A stretch of DNA of 64,000 nucleotides from Litchfieldia stipae (GTDB taxonomy: Bacteria > Bacillota > Bacilli > Bacillales > Bacillaceae_L): positions 1 to 64,000 of the forward strand of contig NZ_JACYHA010000017.1 of NCBI RefSeq assembly GCF_014837155.1, given 5' to 3'. The stretch's first letter is position 1. Each line of letters opens with the position of its first letter. Both the position numbers and the translations under genes were made by a program. The notes under the pieces were generated by a model. The model was not told the origin of the DNA, made no database searches, and saw only the letters and a program-made list of their open reading frames with translations. This document shows positions 56,716 through 64,000 of this stretch, piece by piece.

Positions 56716-58149
56716 TTAGATTTCTTGAGTTTTTCTTATTTTTGTGATGACAGTTGTGCCATGACCGAGTTGAGATGAAATCGTTACCTCATTTTGCTTA
56801 TCAAATAATTTTAATCGTTCCACGACATTTCTCATCCCAATACCATTTGAGTGGCCTTTCGTTTCTTCATGATGGAATTCATGACGATCTTTTGGATTCA
56901 ACAGCTTTTCAATGGTTCCTGGTTCCATTCCAATCCCATTATCACTAATTTCAATCATGACAAATTGGTCATTTTGATAAATACGCAATTCAATTTTCGC
57001 ATCCTCTGATAGCTCCTCAACCCCATGTATAAAAGCATTTTCAACGATGGGTTGAAGCGTTAAGCTAGGAATCGGCGTCTGAAGACAGGTAGAATCAATG
57101 TTTTCTATAAATTCCACACGGTCGCCAAATCTAGACTTTTGAATGAAAAAATACTCTTTAACAATTTGAACTTCATCTGCTAGAACAGTTGGTCTTGTTA
57201 AATCTCCTAAATTATAGCGGAGTAAGGCAGACACGGATGAAATCAGGTCACTCGTGCGTTCAGCCCCTTCGATATAAGCTGTTTTTGAAATCGTATTTAA
57301 TGTATTAAATAAAAAGTGAGGATTTATTTGGTTTTGTAGACTTCGTAATTCAGTTTCTTTTAAGAGCTGAGCCAGCTGAGCCTTTTCTTCAATTTCGTTC
57401 ACTGAAAGCTCTATATTTCTTTTCATTTGATTGAATGTCTTCGTTAAAAACCAGAGCTCGTCCTTCGTTGAAACACGGACATCAGGTCCAGAATAATTTC
57501 CTGCAGAAATCTCCTCAGCTGATTTGGTTAAGCTACTAATGGTTCTTGAGATTCCATTGGAATACCATAAGGCAAATAATAGACTTAACGTGATCAATGC
57601 TAGAAAGAAGCTTGTTCCCATCATTTTTGTATAGGCTACTTTTTGCTCTACGAGATTGTAGATTTGATGATAATTAAGCAGCTCTTGATTTGTTAGATCC
57701 TGCGTCATTTCATATATATAGCGTGAAATCACTTCTGCTTCATTTAAGGAAACAGAATAACGTTGAATGTTCTGTTGCTTCACTTCAGCAATCGTTTGAT
57801 CTATGTTCTCTTCAAAACTAGTTATCATATGTTGATAGTTTTTTTGAGAAATCAAATCTACATACAGCTCGGTACTATTATATTGTTCTTGCAAGCTAGA
57901 TAACTCTTGTTTATGTTTATCCAAAAACTCTAGGTTTCCTTGAATCGGATCTAGCACGTAGATATGAAGAGACTGAAACGTATCATTGGTCACCCTTGTT
58001 ATTTCATTTAACAGAAATAACCGATCCATTCTTTCATCATTTAGTTCTAATACCTTTTCATTATGTTGATGTTGGATATAGGCAATCATGACGATAAATA
58101 CAAGAACAACAGCAAAGTAAAGAAGCAATCTTGTTCTAATTTTCAACAT
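56716..58149 (-). CDS. YesM-type sensor histidine kinase
   Basis: 477 residues. A membrane helix at about 7-25, an extracellular helical region of about 150 residues, a second helix (about 175-195), HAMP, the kinase box INPHFLFNTLNTIS, and an ATPase domain with N (VENAFIHGVE) and G (DNGIGM) boxes. The short helical sensor, unlike the large dCache of the kinase at 13.6-15.5 kb, suits reading a partner protein rather than a ligand directly. The 14-nt overlap with the binding-protein gene upstream means both are made together. Confidence 0.94.
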   Translation of the reverse strand: MLKIRTRLLLYFAVVLVFIVMIAYIQHQHNEKVLELNDERMDRLFLLNEITRVTNDTFQSLHIYVLDPIQGNLEFLDKHKQELSSLQEQYNSTELYVDLISQKNYQHMITSFEENIDQTIAEVKQQNIQRYSVSLNEAEVISRYIYEMTQDLTNQELLNYHQIYNLVEQKVAYTKMMGTSFFLALITLSLLFALWYSNGISRTISSLTKSAEEISAGNYSGPDVRVSTKDELWFLTKTFNQMKRNIELSVNEIEEKAQLAQLLKETELRSLQNQINPHFLFNTLNTISKTAYIEGAERTSDLISSVSALLRYNLGDLTRPTVLADEVQIVKEYFFIQKSRFGDRVEFIENIDSTCLQTPIPSLTLQPIVENAFIHGVEELSEDAKIELRIYQNDQFVMIEISDNGIGMEPGTIEKLLNPKDRHEFHHEETKGHSNGIGMRNVVERLKLFDKQNEVTISSQLGHGTTVITKIRKTQEI

Positions 58150-59140
58150 GATCGGTCACCTTTATTTCTGCTATATTCTCTTTTCGTATAGCTTTCGTAT
58201 CAGTATGATAGACGCTCTGAAAGCTATTTCCCTCAAGGATATCTAACATTCTTTCCACACTTTGATAGCCCATTTCAAATGGGGTTTGAGCAATGATTGT
58301 TTGAATTTTCCCCGTTTCTAATAATTGAAGCGTTTCACTTAACGCATCAAAGGCAACAACATACATATCGTCTTGTTTGTTAAGCGATTGAACAGTTGCT
58401 GCAATCCCAATTCCATCAAGGGCACTCGTTCCAAAAAGAGCTGTCACCTCTTCATGGTTTGTTAAGATTCGATAAGCTTTTTCTTCTGCCCCAACTCTTG
58501 TAATGTTTGATTCCTCAATTGCAACAACCTCCATTCCCGCTACCGTTTCAACAGTATCAAGAAACCCTTCCACCCTTAATTGATGATGTGCAGAAGAAAA
58601 ACTACCAGTAATAATCCCGATTTTTGCGTGACCATTTGTATCCTCAATCAATGCCTGTCCAGCCATCTGCCCCGCAAGATAATTATCTGTCCCAATATAG
58701 GTAGAGCGTTGACTTTGCGGCGAGTCTGTATCAATTGTCACAACTGGGATCCCTTCCGCCACCGCCTTATTGATCATCGGTCTAAACTTCTCATCATTAA
58801 TCGCTTGCACAATAATCCCATCAACCTTGGATTTGATGGCCATATCCAATAGCTTTAATTGTTCATCTGGATTCGCTCGACGCGGACCTTTGTATTCTAC
58901 ATACACATCATTAACAGCCTCTGCTTTTTTCGCACCTTGCCCAACTAACTGCCAATAATCATTATCCATTTCTTCCCCAATCAGGACAAAATGGGATTTT
59001 GGTTCATTTGCTGCTTCAGATGAATATTCATTAATCTGCCATTCTATCTTTTGGACCTTGAATGAAGAGTAAAAGAAAAAAAATAAAGCTCCTATAGAAG
59101 CAGCTATTAACACAACATAAATCAATGACTTTCTCGTCAT
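58136..59140 (-). CDS. membrane-anchored sugar-binding sensor protein
   Basis: 334 residues: one N-terminal membrane helix (about 5-25) without a lipobox, then a type-I periplasmic-binding domain of the ribose/galactose class (FVLIGEEMDNDYWQLVGQGA, GIIVQAINDEKF, VVTIDTDSPQSQRSTYIGTDN). With no permease genes beside it, and with the kinase gene overlapping by 14 nt, it most likely serves as a sensor, not a transporter subunit. I recall similar arrangements in Clostridium (XylFII-LytS-YesN for xylose). The ligand is probably the sugar taken up by the symporter. ACTGGAGGTTATT precedes ATG. Confidence 0.9.
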   Translation of the reverse strand: MTRKSLIYVVLIAASIGALFFFFYSSFKVQKIEWQINEYSSEAANEPKSHFVLIGEEMDNDYWQLVGQGAKKAEAVNDVYVEYKGPRRANPDEQLKLLDMAIKSKVDGIIVQAINDEKFRPMINKAVAEGIPVVTIDTDSPQSQRSTYIGTDNYLAGQMAGQALIEDTNGHAKIGIITGSFSSAHHQLRVEGFLDTVETVAGMEVVAIEESNITRVGAEEKAYRILTNHEEVTALFGTSALDGIGIAATVQSLNKQDDMYVVAFDALSETLQLLETGKIQTIIAQTPFEMGYQSVERMLDILEGNSFQSVYHTDTKAIRKENIAEIKVTDHVEN

Positions 59141-59368
59141 AATAACCTCCAGTAAAAGGAAACGAATTTCTGAAGTTTATCTTAACAAGGACAATGGAAC
59201 AGGTCAATGAGAAGGAACCTCACTGTTTTTATTAATCCTTTAGATTGATATCTCCTCAACAAGAATTTTTTGCGACATAAATAAAACTGTTTGCAATCGC
59301 AAATAATTTAGTATAGGGCGATCCTATGCGGTTATACACTACCATCTGATTGAAATAGAGGTGCTTTT

Positions 59369-59854
59369 ATGATTGACATGATTATTTTATTTGCAGGAAC
59401 CTTCTTTGGACTTTTTTCAATGCCTTCTTGGTTTAGGAACAAATCTAAAGCATTCTGGATCCCCTTTTATTTGTTGAACTGTATTTTTAATTATCTATCT
59501 GACAAAATACTCGTTGAGAAAAAGGCAATTGAGTATCCGGTACGATTCTTACCAAAGGTTTTCAAAGTAAACTTCATCTATAATTTTCTAGTCTGTCCAT
59601 TTATCACCTTTCGATTTTGTCTATCTACAAACCCAGCTTCTCTAAAAGATATAATCCTTAAATTACTCATATTCTCATTGCCACAGGGCCTTTATGAAAT
59701 TATTTTGGAAAAGAAAACAAATACCATCAAATTTAAAGGAAATTGGAAGGGATATTACTCACTCGCGCTTGTTTTTGCTTTTAAAATCATGAGTTTGGGG
59801 GTTTATATCATCCTTAAAAATATGATGTCAAAAAGGGAAGCTTCATCGAGATAG
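59369..59854 (+). CDS. small membrane protein of unknown function
   Basis: 161 residues, four hydrophobic segments (about 3-20, 65-82, 90-105, 130-152). GAGGTGC precedes ATG, and a terminator follows. The layout, with YPVRFLPKVFK and FIYNFLVCPF in the middle, looks loosely like the CBO0543 group seen at 11.2 kb, but I cannot assign a family with confidence. No operon partner; it diverges from the sensor operon. Confidence 0.65.
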   Translation: MIDMIILFAGTFFGLFSMPSWFRNKSKAFWIPFYLLNCIFNYLSDKILVEKKAIEYPVRFLPKVFKVNFIYNFLVCPFITFRFCLSTNPASLKDIILKLLIFSLPQGLYEIILEKKTNTIKFKGNWKGYYSLALVFAFKIMSLGVYIILKNMMSKREASSR

Positions 59855-59894
59855 AAAAGAAGGACAGGAATGATTGTTCCTACCCTTCTTTTTC
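59855..59894 (+). terminator. terminator of the small membrane protein gene
   Basis: AAAAGAAGG/CCTTCTTTTT stem with inner GGAA/TTCC pairing, directly after the stop codon; T-rich end. Confidence 0.8.
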
Positions 59895-59906
59895 TAGGGA
59901 AACCTC

Positions 59907-60284
59907 TTATTTATCTTCTCTTAATAAATACTCATTTCCGTCTTGGTCATAAAACGTGAACATCGTTCCAAATGGCATTCGTAACATTTCGTCCACTTTC
60001 ACACCCTTCTCCACTAATTTCTCGTAAGCTGACTCAACATCTGTCGTGCTGAAAAGAATCGATGGGTGAGACACTTTAGTTGGTTGTTGCTGTTCCATCG
60101 CAGCTTTAGAGTATAGAACTAATGTAGTGAATTCGTCTTCACTTGGTCCTACCTCTATCCATGCCATATTCGGTCCCATCGGTTGCTCAAGTTTTAGGAC
60201 AAAATCCATTTTGTTTAACCAGAAGTCCTTTGCCTGTTGCTGATCTTGTACATATACCGTTATTTTACCAATTTTATTAATCAT
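59907..60284 (-). CDS. VOC/glyoxalase family protein
   Basis: 125 residues with one glyoxalase/bleomycin-resistance-like domain (KITVYVQDQQQAKDFWLNKMDFVLK start, GTMFTFYDQDGNEYLL end). Enzymes or antibiotic binders of this fold work as dimers; function unknown. AGGAGGAATCTC precedes ATG. The neighbour at 60372-60767 is a second VOC protein on the same strand. Confidence 0.85.
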   Translation of the reverse strand: MINKIGKITVYVQDQQQAKDFWLNKMDFVLKLEQPMGPNMAWIEVGPSEDEFTTLVLYSKAAMEQQQPTKVSHPSILFSTTDVESAYEKLVEKGVKVDEMLRMPFGTMFTFYDQDGNEYLLREDK

Positions 60285-60319
60285 GAGATTCCTCCTGTTG
60301 ATTATGTATTTAACGCATT

Positions 60320-60365
60320 GGGGACGGTTCTCACTCTGCCCAAAACAGAGTGAGAACCGCCCCCA
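60320..60365. repeat. GGGACGGTTCT hairpin repeat, copy 1
   Basis: GGGGACGGTTCTCACTCTG and CAGAGTGAGAACCGCCCCC form a stem of about 19 bp with a short loop, lying between two VOC genes. The same sequence recurs at 62483-62526 and, in part, at 61941-61961. Confidence 0.88.
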
Positions 60366-60371
60366 AACTTC

Positions 60372-60767
60372 TTATTTCGCATTCTCATCAGTCTGATGAA
60401 TGCCAAATGTGTTGCCTTCTGTATCAATATAATATCCCTGCCAAGCCATGCCAGGCAGAGCATGCTTTGGCAAAGCTACCTTGCCACCAAGTGATAGAAT
60501 TTTCTCCTCAGTGGAATCGTAATCCTTTATTTCCATTGTACAAGCGTAACCGTTCATCGCCTGACCTTGCTCTGGAGGAGCACTTTGGCGTTTCACGAGA
60601 GCTCCGTTTATCCCAAGCTCCTTTTCGTCACCTGTCACAGCTCCAAAATACGGCACACCCGCATAATCGCTCCAATCTTCAAACGTCCACCCAAATACTT
60701 CCCCATAAAACATTTTTGCTCGCTCCATGTCGTTCACATGAATTTCAAAATGAATTACTCTTCCCAT
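60372..60767 (-). CDS. VOC family protein
   Basis: 131 residues of the VOC fold: RVIHFEIHVNDMERAKMFYGEVFGWTFEDW start, GYACTMEIKDYDSTEEKIL in the middle and AWQGYYIDTEGNTFGI end. Metal-ligand positions typical for the fold (His near the start, Glu near the end) are visible. Substrate unknown. AAGGAGGCTTTC precedes ATG. Confidence 0.88.
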   Translation of the reverse strand: MGRVIHFEIHVNDMERAKMFYGEVFGWTFEDWSDYAGVPYFGAVTGDEKELGINGALVKRQSAPPEQGQAMNGYACTMEIKDYDSTEEKILSLGGKVALPKHALPGMAWQGYYIDTEGNTFGIHQTDENAK

Positions 60768-60907
60768 GAAAGCCTCCTTATTTATTGTTGATTTGATTTC
60801 ATTAAGTAAATACTACTTCTACTAGACTATAACCTTCTTCATTATTGGAATAATTAATAAATTTATTCATCATGAAAAGAAAAGTTGTAAAATAGTTTTC
60901 TAGTCCC

Positions 60908-61360
60908 TTACTTCTCTAAGTATTCTTTTAACGAATCCAAATCCTTTGCACATGCCTTTTTAAAGGAGCCTGCCATCATTTTACCGAAAAGTTTAGTTAA
61001 GCCAGTTAGACCATTTATCTCACCGTTCAAAGTAACCTCTGTATGGTGATTAGTTGAAGCCAAACTATATGTAAACACAAATTCTCCTTTACCGGTTGTT
61101 CCTTTCGTTCCATCACAGCGAAGGACAATTTTCTCTGGCTCATTCAGTTCAACCACTTCAAATTGTTCAGTCGCTTCCTTTCCAAACATTCTTCTTGTTT
61201 CCTTCCACTGACTACCTTCCTGCATTGGCCCCTGGTCTAGTCGCTCAATTCCAACAAAACCTTGCATCCACTGCCTGGCAGAATCAAGGTCTAGTAGTGC
61301 CTTATATGCTTCTTCTTTAGGGACATTTAGATTTCTTTTTACCTCAAAACGAATACTCAA
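60908..61360 (-). CDS. SRPBCC family protein
   Basis: 150 residues, a START/polyketide-cyclase-like barrel: NVPKEEAYKALLDLDSARQWM start, KIVLRCDGTKGTTGKGEFVFTYSL and the long C-terminal helix GLTKLFGKMMAGSFKKAC. These proteins bind hydrophobic ligands; no function can be named. The start is TTG 61360 with GGAGGAAAATAG upstream. Confidence 0.85.
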   Translation of the reverse strand: MSIRFEVKRNLNVPKEEAYKALLDLDSARQWMQGFVGIERLDQGPMQEGSQWKETRRMFGKEATEQFEVVELNEPEKIVLRCDGTKGTTGKGEFVFTYSLASTNHHTEVTLNGEINGLTGLTKLFGKMMAGSFKKACAKDLDSLKEYLEK

Positions 61361-61439
61361 GCTATTTTCCTCCTATTAACCAATTCTTACTATCATTATC
61401 TCACAATATGATTGGTTTAAATGAAGCCTACGTAGTTTT

Positions 61440-61910
61440 TTATTGCTGCTCAATGCACTTTATCATCGAAGCCACTTTTATATTGATTCCGTTAGGTTTA
61501 TTAACAATCTCCTCATCATAAACCGAATAGCCTAGTGAAGTATATAAATTGATGTTTTTCACTACGTTCATACGGACCTTACAAGTGATTTTCGAAATAT
61601 TCTCCTCGTTTGCTAGCTTTTCTAAATAACGTAGCATTGATTTCGCAATCCCTTGACCCTGCATCTCTGGAATAACTGATAATCTATAAAAATACAAACC
61701 TTCTTCAATGAATTTAAAGCGAACCATTCCAACAGGTTGACCATCCTTATATTGAATTAAACTCCGCTCTCCCTCTCTTTGAGCAGTTAAAATTGATTCC
61801 ACTGTTTCATCCAATGCACTAGAAGGCTCCTCAGTATACACCTTAAATGCTTGAATCATTAAATCATGAATGACCGACACATCTGATAAATCAGCTACCT
61901 TAATTTCCAA
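61440..61910 (-). CDS. GNAT N-acetyltransferase
   Basis: 156 residues, one GNAT domain: RLSVIPEMQGQGIAKSMLRYLEKLA is the acetyl-CoA binding loop, and NLYTSLGYSVYDEE the C-terminal part. The substrate is unknown. TTG start at 61910 with GGAGGAG upstream. It faces another GNAT gene on the plus strand. Confidence 0.9.
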   Translation of the reverse strand: MEIKVADLSDVSVIHDLMIQAFKVYTEEPSSALDETVESILTAQREGERSLIQYKDGQPVGMVRFKFIEEGLYFYRLSVIPEMQGQGIAKSMLRYLEKLANEENISKITCKVRMNVVKNINLYTSLGYSVYDEEIVNKPNGINIKVASMIKCIEQQ

Positions 61911-61940
61911 AATGAACTCCTCCTTCTAGTTAGAACACAG

Positions 61941-61961
61941 AGGGACGGTCTAACTCTGCCT
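61941..61961. repeat. GGGACGGTTCT repeat, half copy 2
   Basis: GAGGGACGGTCTAACTCTGCC, the left arm of the repeat without the right arm, between the two divergent GNAT genes. Confidence 0.65.
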
Positions 61962-62012
61962 AGGTGTATGGTAACATTATAGCAAGAATATTCTTACAAA
62001 GGAGAAAAAACG

Positions 62013-62474
62013 ATGATCTTAAGTCAAACAAGAGATGTTGAATTAATTGCTAAACTGAATAAGCATGTACATGATGTACACGTAGAGCAATATCCCGAGT
62101 ATTTCCAAGAATATAACTATGAAAATATCTTAGCTTTCTATCAAGGGATTATTAATAAAGAAGAATTTCTCTTCCTTCTATTGGAGGATTTTAGCCAGCC
62201 AATAGGTTATGCTTGGGTTGAGATGAAGAACTATCCTGAAACTGCGTTTAAAAAGGAGTACAAATCAGTGTATGTCCATCAAATTAGTATTTCATATAAT
62301 TATAGAAACAAAGGGTACGGTTCTATATTAATGGAAGAGATTTATTCAGTAGCTAGGTCGAATGGAATCAATCGCGTGGAATTGGATTATTGGACAAATA
62401 ATCTAATCGCAATAGACTTTTACAACAAAAATGGCTTTGTGACATATCGTGAGTTGGTTTATAAGGAACTTTAA
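62013..62474 (+). CDS. GNAT N-acetyltransferase
   Basis: 153 residues, one GNAT domain: VHQISISYNYRNKGYGSILMEEI is the acetyl-CoA binding loop, followed by ELDYWTNNLIAIDFYNKNGF. Not closely similar to the GNAT protein encoded opposite. AAAGGAG precedes ATG at the usual distance. Substrate unknown. Confidence 0.92.
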   Translation: MILSQTRDVELIAKLNKHVHDVHVEQYPEYFQEYNYENILAFYQGIINKEEFLFLLLEDFSQPIGYAWVEMKNYPETAFKKEYKSVYVHQISISYNYRNKGYGSILMEEIYSVARSNGINRVELDYWTNNLIAIDFYNKNGFVTYRELVYKEL

Positions 62475-62482
62475 TTCAAATC

Positions 62483-62526
62483 GGGGCGGTTCTTACTCTG
62501 CCTCGGCAGAGTGAGAACCGTCCCCA
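62483..62526. repeat. GGGACGGTTCT hairpin repeat, copy 3
   Basis: GGGGCGGTTCTTACTCTGCC and GGCAGAGTGAGAACCGTCCC pair over about 20 bp with a 3-nt loop, 9 nt after the GNAT stop. It could act as a terminator-like hairpin, but no T run follows. Confidence 0.88.
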
Positions 62527-62697
62527 TCCTTCCGATTTGTGAACAATTCATGAATGTTTTCCCTATTTACACCGTGTTAATTGCTCTTACAAGTGAATTA
62601 TGGTAAGACTTGTATATGATTATCCCTTTTACTTTTCGTTTGAGGTTTTAAGTTCTATAAAAAAAGGGGAAATTATCAAGTATAGGAGGAATTAACG

Positions 62698-63279
62698 ATG
62701 AAAAAGCTTATGACATTGACAACAGCATTGATACTAGCATTAGTAATCTCAAATAGCGTATTCGCTCATTCTCACTTGCAAGGATCGAATCCTGCGGATG
62801 GTGATGTGCTGACAGAGCCACTTACTGAAATTGTGCTCGAATTTGATGGAAATATTGAACAAGGGAGCTTCATTGAATTGACAAATGGGGCTGGAGAAAG
62901 TGTTGAACTTCAGGACACAGTCATTGGCGATGGTACTCTAACTGGTATCGCATCAGAACCGCTAGCAAACGAAGAGTACCAAGTGAATTGGAGTATTATT
63001 AGTGCAGATGGTCACCCATTAGAAGGCACTTTCTCATTTACAGTTGATGCTCCAGTTACCGAGCAAGCGGAAGAAGAAGAAGTTACAGAGGAGCCTGCTG
63101 AAACACCAGAAACGGTTGAAGAACCTGTGGATGAACCAGAACAACCAACTGAAACACAAGAAGAAACGACAGCCGATGAGGTGCAAGAAGATTCATCTTC
63201 TATGCCAGTCATATTATTTGTTCTATTATTGATCATCATTATCGCTGTAATCTTCTTTATCATGAAAAAAAGGAAATAG
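62698..63279 (+). CDS. copC: CopC-domain copper resistance protein, membrane-anchored
   Basis: 193 residues: a Sec signal peptide (cleaved before HSHLQGS, which puts the copper-ligand His at the mature N-terminus, as expected for CopC), a CopC domain of about 95 residues with the second His in SADGHPLEG, an acidic Glu/Thr/Pro linker of about 55 residues, and a C-terminal membrane helix ending MKKRK. It would hold copper on the outside of the membrane. AGGAGGAATTAACG precedes ATG. The copD gene follows after 3 nt, so both form an operon. In B. subtilis YcnJ the two are fused. Confidence 0.93.
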   Translation: MKKLMTLTTALILALVISNSVFAHSHLQGSNPADGDVLTEPLTEIVLEFDGNIEQGSFIELTNGAGESVELQDTVIGDGTLTGIASEPLANEEYQVNWSIISADGHPLEGTFSFTVDAPVTEQAEEEEVTEEPAETPETVEEPVDEPEQPTETQEETTADEVQEDSSSMPVILFVLLLIIIIAVIFFIMKKRK

Positions 63280-63282
63280 GTA

Positions 63283-64000
63283 ATGGCTTTACTGACCATT
63301 CTTAGTCAAACCCTATTATTTCTATCTTTTTCATTTTTAGTAGGAAGCTTCATCCTATTACTTGCACCAAATGATTATCGACCAGATGTAACCTTTTCAA
63401 AACGCTTGCTAATGATTAGTAGCATTACTCTACCCATTTTCGCATTTGTACCTGTGTTGGACATTACATTATTTCTTGCTCCACGATTAGGTTTTGTTGA
63501 CTCACTTATTATGGTTGTCACTTCGTACACGGTTGGGACAGCCTGGAGCTTCACCCTATTAGGTTCATTTCTTTTACTTAGTTTCATTGCTATCGGTTTT
63601 ACAGAAAAGGCTAGTTTTGGTGCAATCGGTTCGTTACTGACATTAGGAATTATTCTAACGGTTGCTTGGTCAAGTCATGCAGGTGTCATGGATCCATTCT
63701 TAGGAATCATCGGAGACTTTCTTCATCTAGTTGCTGTGAGTATTTGGGTAGGAGTACTGCTAATTGCTGGTTGGTTTGCCAAAAACCATAACCATTGGCT
63801 CAATTTCTTAAAATGGTATTCATTGATGGCTTTTAGTTGCTTAATGATCACGGTGGTTAGTGGATTTTTGATGATGGATGTGCTTGTTGATGACTATGTG
63901 GACTCGTGGATGGTGTCTTATGGACAAGGATTACTAGCTAAACATTTATTTATTCTGCCACTCCTTTTTTATGCGTTAGTGAATGGATTGATTGTGAAGT
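63283..64000 (+). CDS. copD: CopD family copper import protein (partial, 3' end beyond window)
   Basis: An open frame from ATG 63283 to the window end (about 239 codons, no stop), with AGGAAATAGG upstream; it begins 3 nt after copC. It is largely hydrophobic with about seven membrane segments so far. WSSHAGVMDPFLGIIGDFLHLVAVSIWVG holds the His/Trp pattern (GDxLHLxAxxxWxG) of CopD-family copper transport proteins. The partner copC supports this reading. The end lies to the right of the window. Confidence 0.85.
   Translation, partial: MALLTILSQTLLFLSFSFLVGSFILLLAPNDYRPDVTFSKRLLMISSITLPIFAFVPVLDITLFLAPRLGFVDSLIMVVTSYTVGTAWSFTLLGSFLLLSFIAIGFTEKASFGAIGSLLTLGIILTVAWSSHAGVMDPFLGIIGDFLHLVAVSIWVGVLLIAGWFAKNHNHWLNFLKWYSLMAFSCLMITVVSGFLMMDVLVDDYVDSWMVSYGQGLLAKHLFILPLLFYALVNGLIVK

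Noticed and set aside
62560-62640. ACAAGT/ACTTGT inverted repeat upstream of copC as a copper-regulator operator
   Set aside because: The 6-bp arms with a 13-bp gap are too short to separate from chance, and the spacing does not fit a clear promoter.

Overview
The window is chromosomal DNA from a low-GC Gram-positive spore former of the Bacillaceae. The evidence is the AGGAGG-type ribosome binding sites with many TTG/GTG starts, a Bacillus-type 16S leader, sigma-A promoters, CcpA cre sites, and the gene order queG - yhbB - trmL - (PAS-GGDEF-EAL) - prkA - yhbH, which I recall as close to that of B. subtilis. Most genes are on the minus strand. I see no prophage, insertion sequence transposase, CRISPR array, restriction or phage-defence genes. 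Nothing here can be called a wholly new system with confidence. The most unusual structure is a nested tandem repeat array at about 24.2-25.1 kb.

Layout. (1) 1-600: the 5' end of a 16S rRNA gene on the minus strand with up to three promoters. (2) 0.6-11.7 kb: housekeeping and sporulation genes (esterase, yhbH, prkA, a diguanylate cyclase/phosphodiesterase, a 31-residue membrane peptide, trmL, yhbB, queG, a B3/4-domain protein, tRNA-Gly, a small membrane protein). (3) 11.8-18.9 kb: a minus-strand sugar operon: two CUT1 permeases, a binding lipoprotein, a YesM/YesN-type two-component pair and a Gfo/Idh/MocA dehydrogenase. A MITE-like repeat sits inside it. (4) 19.1-24.2 kb: an OmpR/VanS-type two-component pair with an ABC ATPase and a large FtsX/MacB-type permease. 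(5) 24.2-25.1 kb: seven 103-bp tandem repeats, each made of four 21-bp-phased motifs plus a hairpin. (6) 25.2-43.0 kb: an FGGY sugar kinase, a secreted CAP protein, then a locus that looks dedicated to rhamnogalacturonan-I or its galactan/arabinan side chains: GH43, two GH2 enzymes, a second CUT1 importer of the Lpl type, a LacI repressor and a secreted PL11 rhamnogalacturonan lyase with a C-terminal FIMAH-like domain. (7) 43-53 kb: mixed genes (GNAT, a PRPP synthetase, a PfkB kinase, two PadR systems, an MFS exporter, an AlkD-like protein). (8) 53.2-59.1 kb: a sodium/solute symporter next to a membrane-anchored sugar-binding sensor, YesM-type kinase and YesN-type regulator. (9) 59.4-64 kb: small VOC, SRPBCC and GNAT proteins, then copC and the start of copD, cut by the window edge.

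How the genes work together. In the 28-43 kb locus the secreted lyase would cut the RG-I backbone outside the cell, the importer would take up fragments, and the GH2 and GH43 enzymes, none of which has a signal peptide, would finish digestion inside. Copies of the palindrome GAAATCGGTTTC lie just downstream of the -10 boxes of lacI and the large GH2 gene and around the importer promoter, so the local LacI protein probably controls itself, the GH2 gene and the importer. cre sites add CcpA control at the importer, the lyase, the FGGY kinase and the first sugar operon. Neither importer encodes its own ATPase, so both presumably share an MsmX-type ATPase encoded elsewhere. At 53-59 kb the binding protein, kinase and regulator probably act as one sensor that switches on the symporter: two 12-bp direct repeats exactly 21 bp apart lie upstream of it. 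Several start codons were set by the ribosome binding site rather than by the longest open frame; these are noted in the entries.
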